DNA of 64,000 nucleotides from Thunnus maccoyii (taxonomy: Eukaryota > Chordata > Actinopteri > Scombriformes > Scombridae), in NCBI RefSeq assembly GCF_910596095.1, contig NC_056550.1, positions 22,502,001 through 22,566,000 of the forward strand, written 5' to 3'. A program made the position numbers and the translations under genes. The number at the start of each line of letters is the position of its first letter. The first letter of the stretch is position 1. Shown here piece after piece: positions 62,001 through 64,000 of this stretch. The notes below the pieces were generated by a model. That model did not search any database. It was not told the origin of the DNA and saw only the letters and a list, made by a program, of their open reading frames with translations.

Positions 62001-62850
62001 TGCAGGAATGTATCCCAGATTTACCCTTATCACTAAATAGGTACAAGGCATCACTGTGGTCTAAAGGGCATTTACTCCTAAAAGAGTTTCATTAGTCTAG
62101 ATTAAGGCTGCGACATTGAAAATAATTCAACTTGTCTGCCAGAAAACCTGAAGTGGAGTTGTCATGCTCTCAGATGGATCATATTTTTTAGAGAGAGTTC
62201 GTAAGAGTTGGCAAGAATAAAAGTCTGGGTGGACTCACTTAATCTTTGTCCGGTCATTTTTTGGAATACTGAAACCAAATAGTAGCAATAAGTCTATGAT
62301 ACGTGGAATATTTCCCATTTTGCAGTCCAATAATCAATACAATCACATCTGACTCTTCCCTGTGTGTGTGTGTCTCAGGGCGACGCAGGGCGGGTGAAGC
62401 TGACCTTGGTGCAGGACGCCCTGGCCCAGCTCATGAAGACCCAGTACCCTCTGGAGGAGCTGCTGCGAAGCCCCTTGCCTGAAGGAGTGGACCCCCAGCA
62501 CCTGGAGGTCTACCTGTCTGACCAGGACTTCCAGGTAGACTTGATAGGATCAGCAGCATGCAGTGGCGTCTTTCATCCAGCAGGCCGCAGTGTTCACCAG
62601 ATTTTACTAATGAAAACTGATCGTCTCATATGTTTATAATCTGAAGATAATTTATGAGAATAAGTTTTGTCTAAACTTTAATATTAACATTTTTATTCTA
62701 TTTATGAATTCATTCCTACATCGTGTCCTCCGTAAATAAATCACTGCAATTATGTTTCAGACTATTTTGGAAATGAAGAGAGATGAATATGCCTCCCTCC
62801 CAGACTGGAAGCAGATTGATCTGAAGAAAAGCAAAGGGCTGCTTTTCTAG
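44003..62850 (+). CDS. svil: Supervillin-family actin/membrane organiser, short N-terminus paralogue
   Basis: Cortical protein linking F-actin, myosin and membranes. 33 coding exons: 44003-44292, 45608-45763, 45890-46066, 46661-46695, 47771-47832, 48921-49066, 49468-49711, 49864-50447, 50757-50886, 52123-52170, 52284-52346, 53142-53216, 53325-53427, 53536-53610, 53695-53727, 53817-54018, 55128-55288, 55376-55483, 55569-55705, 56510-56657, 56833-56978, 57123-57298, 57861-58005, 58694-59012, 59150-59301, 60042-60150, 60244-60448, 60581-60714, 60819-60974, 61422-61565, 61654-61766, 62379-62534, 62761-62850. Total 5022 nt, 1673 aa. The N-terminus has [20 protein letters not shown]; then [13 protein letters not shown], three TQPIT motifs, [12 protein letters not shown], and a rapidly evolving acidic linker (50757-54018). 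[13 protein letters not shown] and ALAAREDI lead into gelsolin-like repeats ([41 protein letters not shown]). The C-terminal villin headpiece ends [17 protein letters not shown]. The archvillin-length N-terminus of human SVIL is absent. Several teleost svil paralogues exist; svilc is a candidate but unproven. Confidence 0.92.
57518..57680. repeat. Degenerate ~42-bp tandem repeat
   Basis: Three to four imperfect units aligned on TGCA-C--aAAaaCCCcag, in the svil intron between the 57123-57298 and 57861-58005 exons. An open minus-strand frame across it is a by-product. Confidence 0.4.
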
Positions 62851-64000
62851 ACAGCGATAACAAGCGGAGGCTGACTGACGCGCTGTAGCAGGGACTTCCT
62901 CCTCCTCTGCCAAGAAGGGATGACGGCAGGGGGATATTAGCACCATGCTGTTGCACAAAGGACTGCTCACAACGTAATAAAAAGAAGAAAAATTCACTTT
63001 TATTTATGTCAAATTAGTATGAGTGTGTGGACTTTTTAATCGGACATGGATTTCTCCGTAGCTATTGTTCAGAGCAAAAAAAAAAAAACAAAAAAAAAAC
63101 ACAAAGCACATTTTCCTATGAAACATTTTCTCTGTACAAATCAGTGAAAGATATAAAGAAAAGGTGTGTGGGAAAAAAAGGAAGAACGTCAGTAACAAAC
63201 TGTGGGATAAGGGATGAGAACATAAGAGTGCTTACAAAAAAAAAGATCAATTCTAATAAACAATGTAAACAAGAAAAAAAAAAAATAAAAGGCTAACCAC
63301 TTTCTAAATGTTTCCTCCTCGATCGATATATTTCCATCGAAACATCTTTAAACTTTGACAGAAAAAGAAAAACTGCTGCTTTGCCAAAATCTTAAAACAA
63401 GCGTGTTTGACGGCAAAATCTATGCTGTGTATTTTACAGTCGTGTGTCATATGATGTTATGATGTGTTTATTTGTCTGCCAGCCTTGTGTGCCATGGTCA
63501 ATGTAGCTGGAGCCCATGTGTTCACTCTGACTGTGGTTAATGCCTTATTAGGACTCCTTGGAGGTTTACTATTAGCTATGCATGGGGGAGCAGGTAGACA
63601 TGCTCCAATAACATCCCTCTGGCCCAAAACAACACGCTAATTCTGCTTCACCTCAACCAACACACTGTTCAAAACATCCTCCTGACACGCCAATATACAA
63701 AGACATAATGTACTCTCAGATAGTGACTCTCTGACAGGAAATCAACTGTGTAACACGAATATTCTTAACAGCTAATGGTGATGTACTTAAAATGTCTTGG
63801 TCTACTTTGATATTTGTGTATTTTTCATATTCCTGGCATCATGTAGATAGAAACAGCAGCTACAGTTGAATTTCTTAGCAAAATTTTCTTTTTTTCTAAA
63901 CCTTTTGGTGTCAGAATTAAAGCACAAGCGTCTTTTTCTTGACTCAACAAGTCTCACAGGGGGAAAAAACAAGCTTTTAAGAGGAAGAGATACCATTGAT
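62851..64000 (+). other. svil: svil-like 3' UTR and flank
   Basis: Candidate AATAAA poly(A) signals at 62976-62981 and 63255-63260. A-rich runs at 63078-63100 and 63273-63286. After that no gene is visible to the window end. Confidence 0.55.

Overview
The window is vertebrate nuclear DNA, most probably from a ray-finned (teleost) fish. The evidence is short GT-AG introns, AT-rich non-coding sequence, fish-type transposon relics (Tc1-like DNA transposon, degenerate non-LTR retrotransposons, dispersed repeats of the kinds common in teleosts) and protein-coding exons that I can align from memory with vertebrate families. Five protein-coding genes were found, all on the + strand. No gene on the - strand, no tRNA or rRNA, and no CRISPR array is supportable.

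Layout: (1) about 1-17,100, a delta-type phosphoinositide phospholipase C (plcd3-like). Its first coding exon lies left of the window; 14 coding exons are present (1408-15357). Its introns hold two degenerate LINEs and a Tc1-like element with matching ends. One intron is a U12-type AT-AC intron. (2) 18,780-24,900, N-myristoyltransferase 1 (nmt1), complete, 12 coding exons, 483 aa, with one GC-AG intron. (3) 27,400-32,300, a complete retinol-saturase family FAD oxidoreductase (610 aa). (4) 33,400-39,000, a complete CDK4/6-class kinase, best matched to the fish gene cdk21 (300 aa). (5) 40,600-63,000, a complete supervillin-family protein (33 coding exons, 1673 aa) with C-terminal gelsolin-like repeats and villin headpiece. 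It starts far downstream of the human supervillin N-terminus.

Functionally the genes are unrelated: PIP2 hydrolysis, protein N-myristoylation, retinol metabolism, cell-cycle control, and cortical actin/membrane organisation. plcd3 and nmt1 are also neighbours on human 17q21.31, so that pair looks like old conserved synteny. The exon models were built by hand from splice signals and reading-frame continuity. The four complete genes all give a total coding length divisible by three and a length close to family expectation, which is the main internal check. I saw no clearly undescribed system. The most notable points are the minor-spliceosome intron, the short-N-terminus supervillin paralogue with a run of frame-neutral small exons, the cdk21/retinol-saturase pair, and an intronic foldback repeat.
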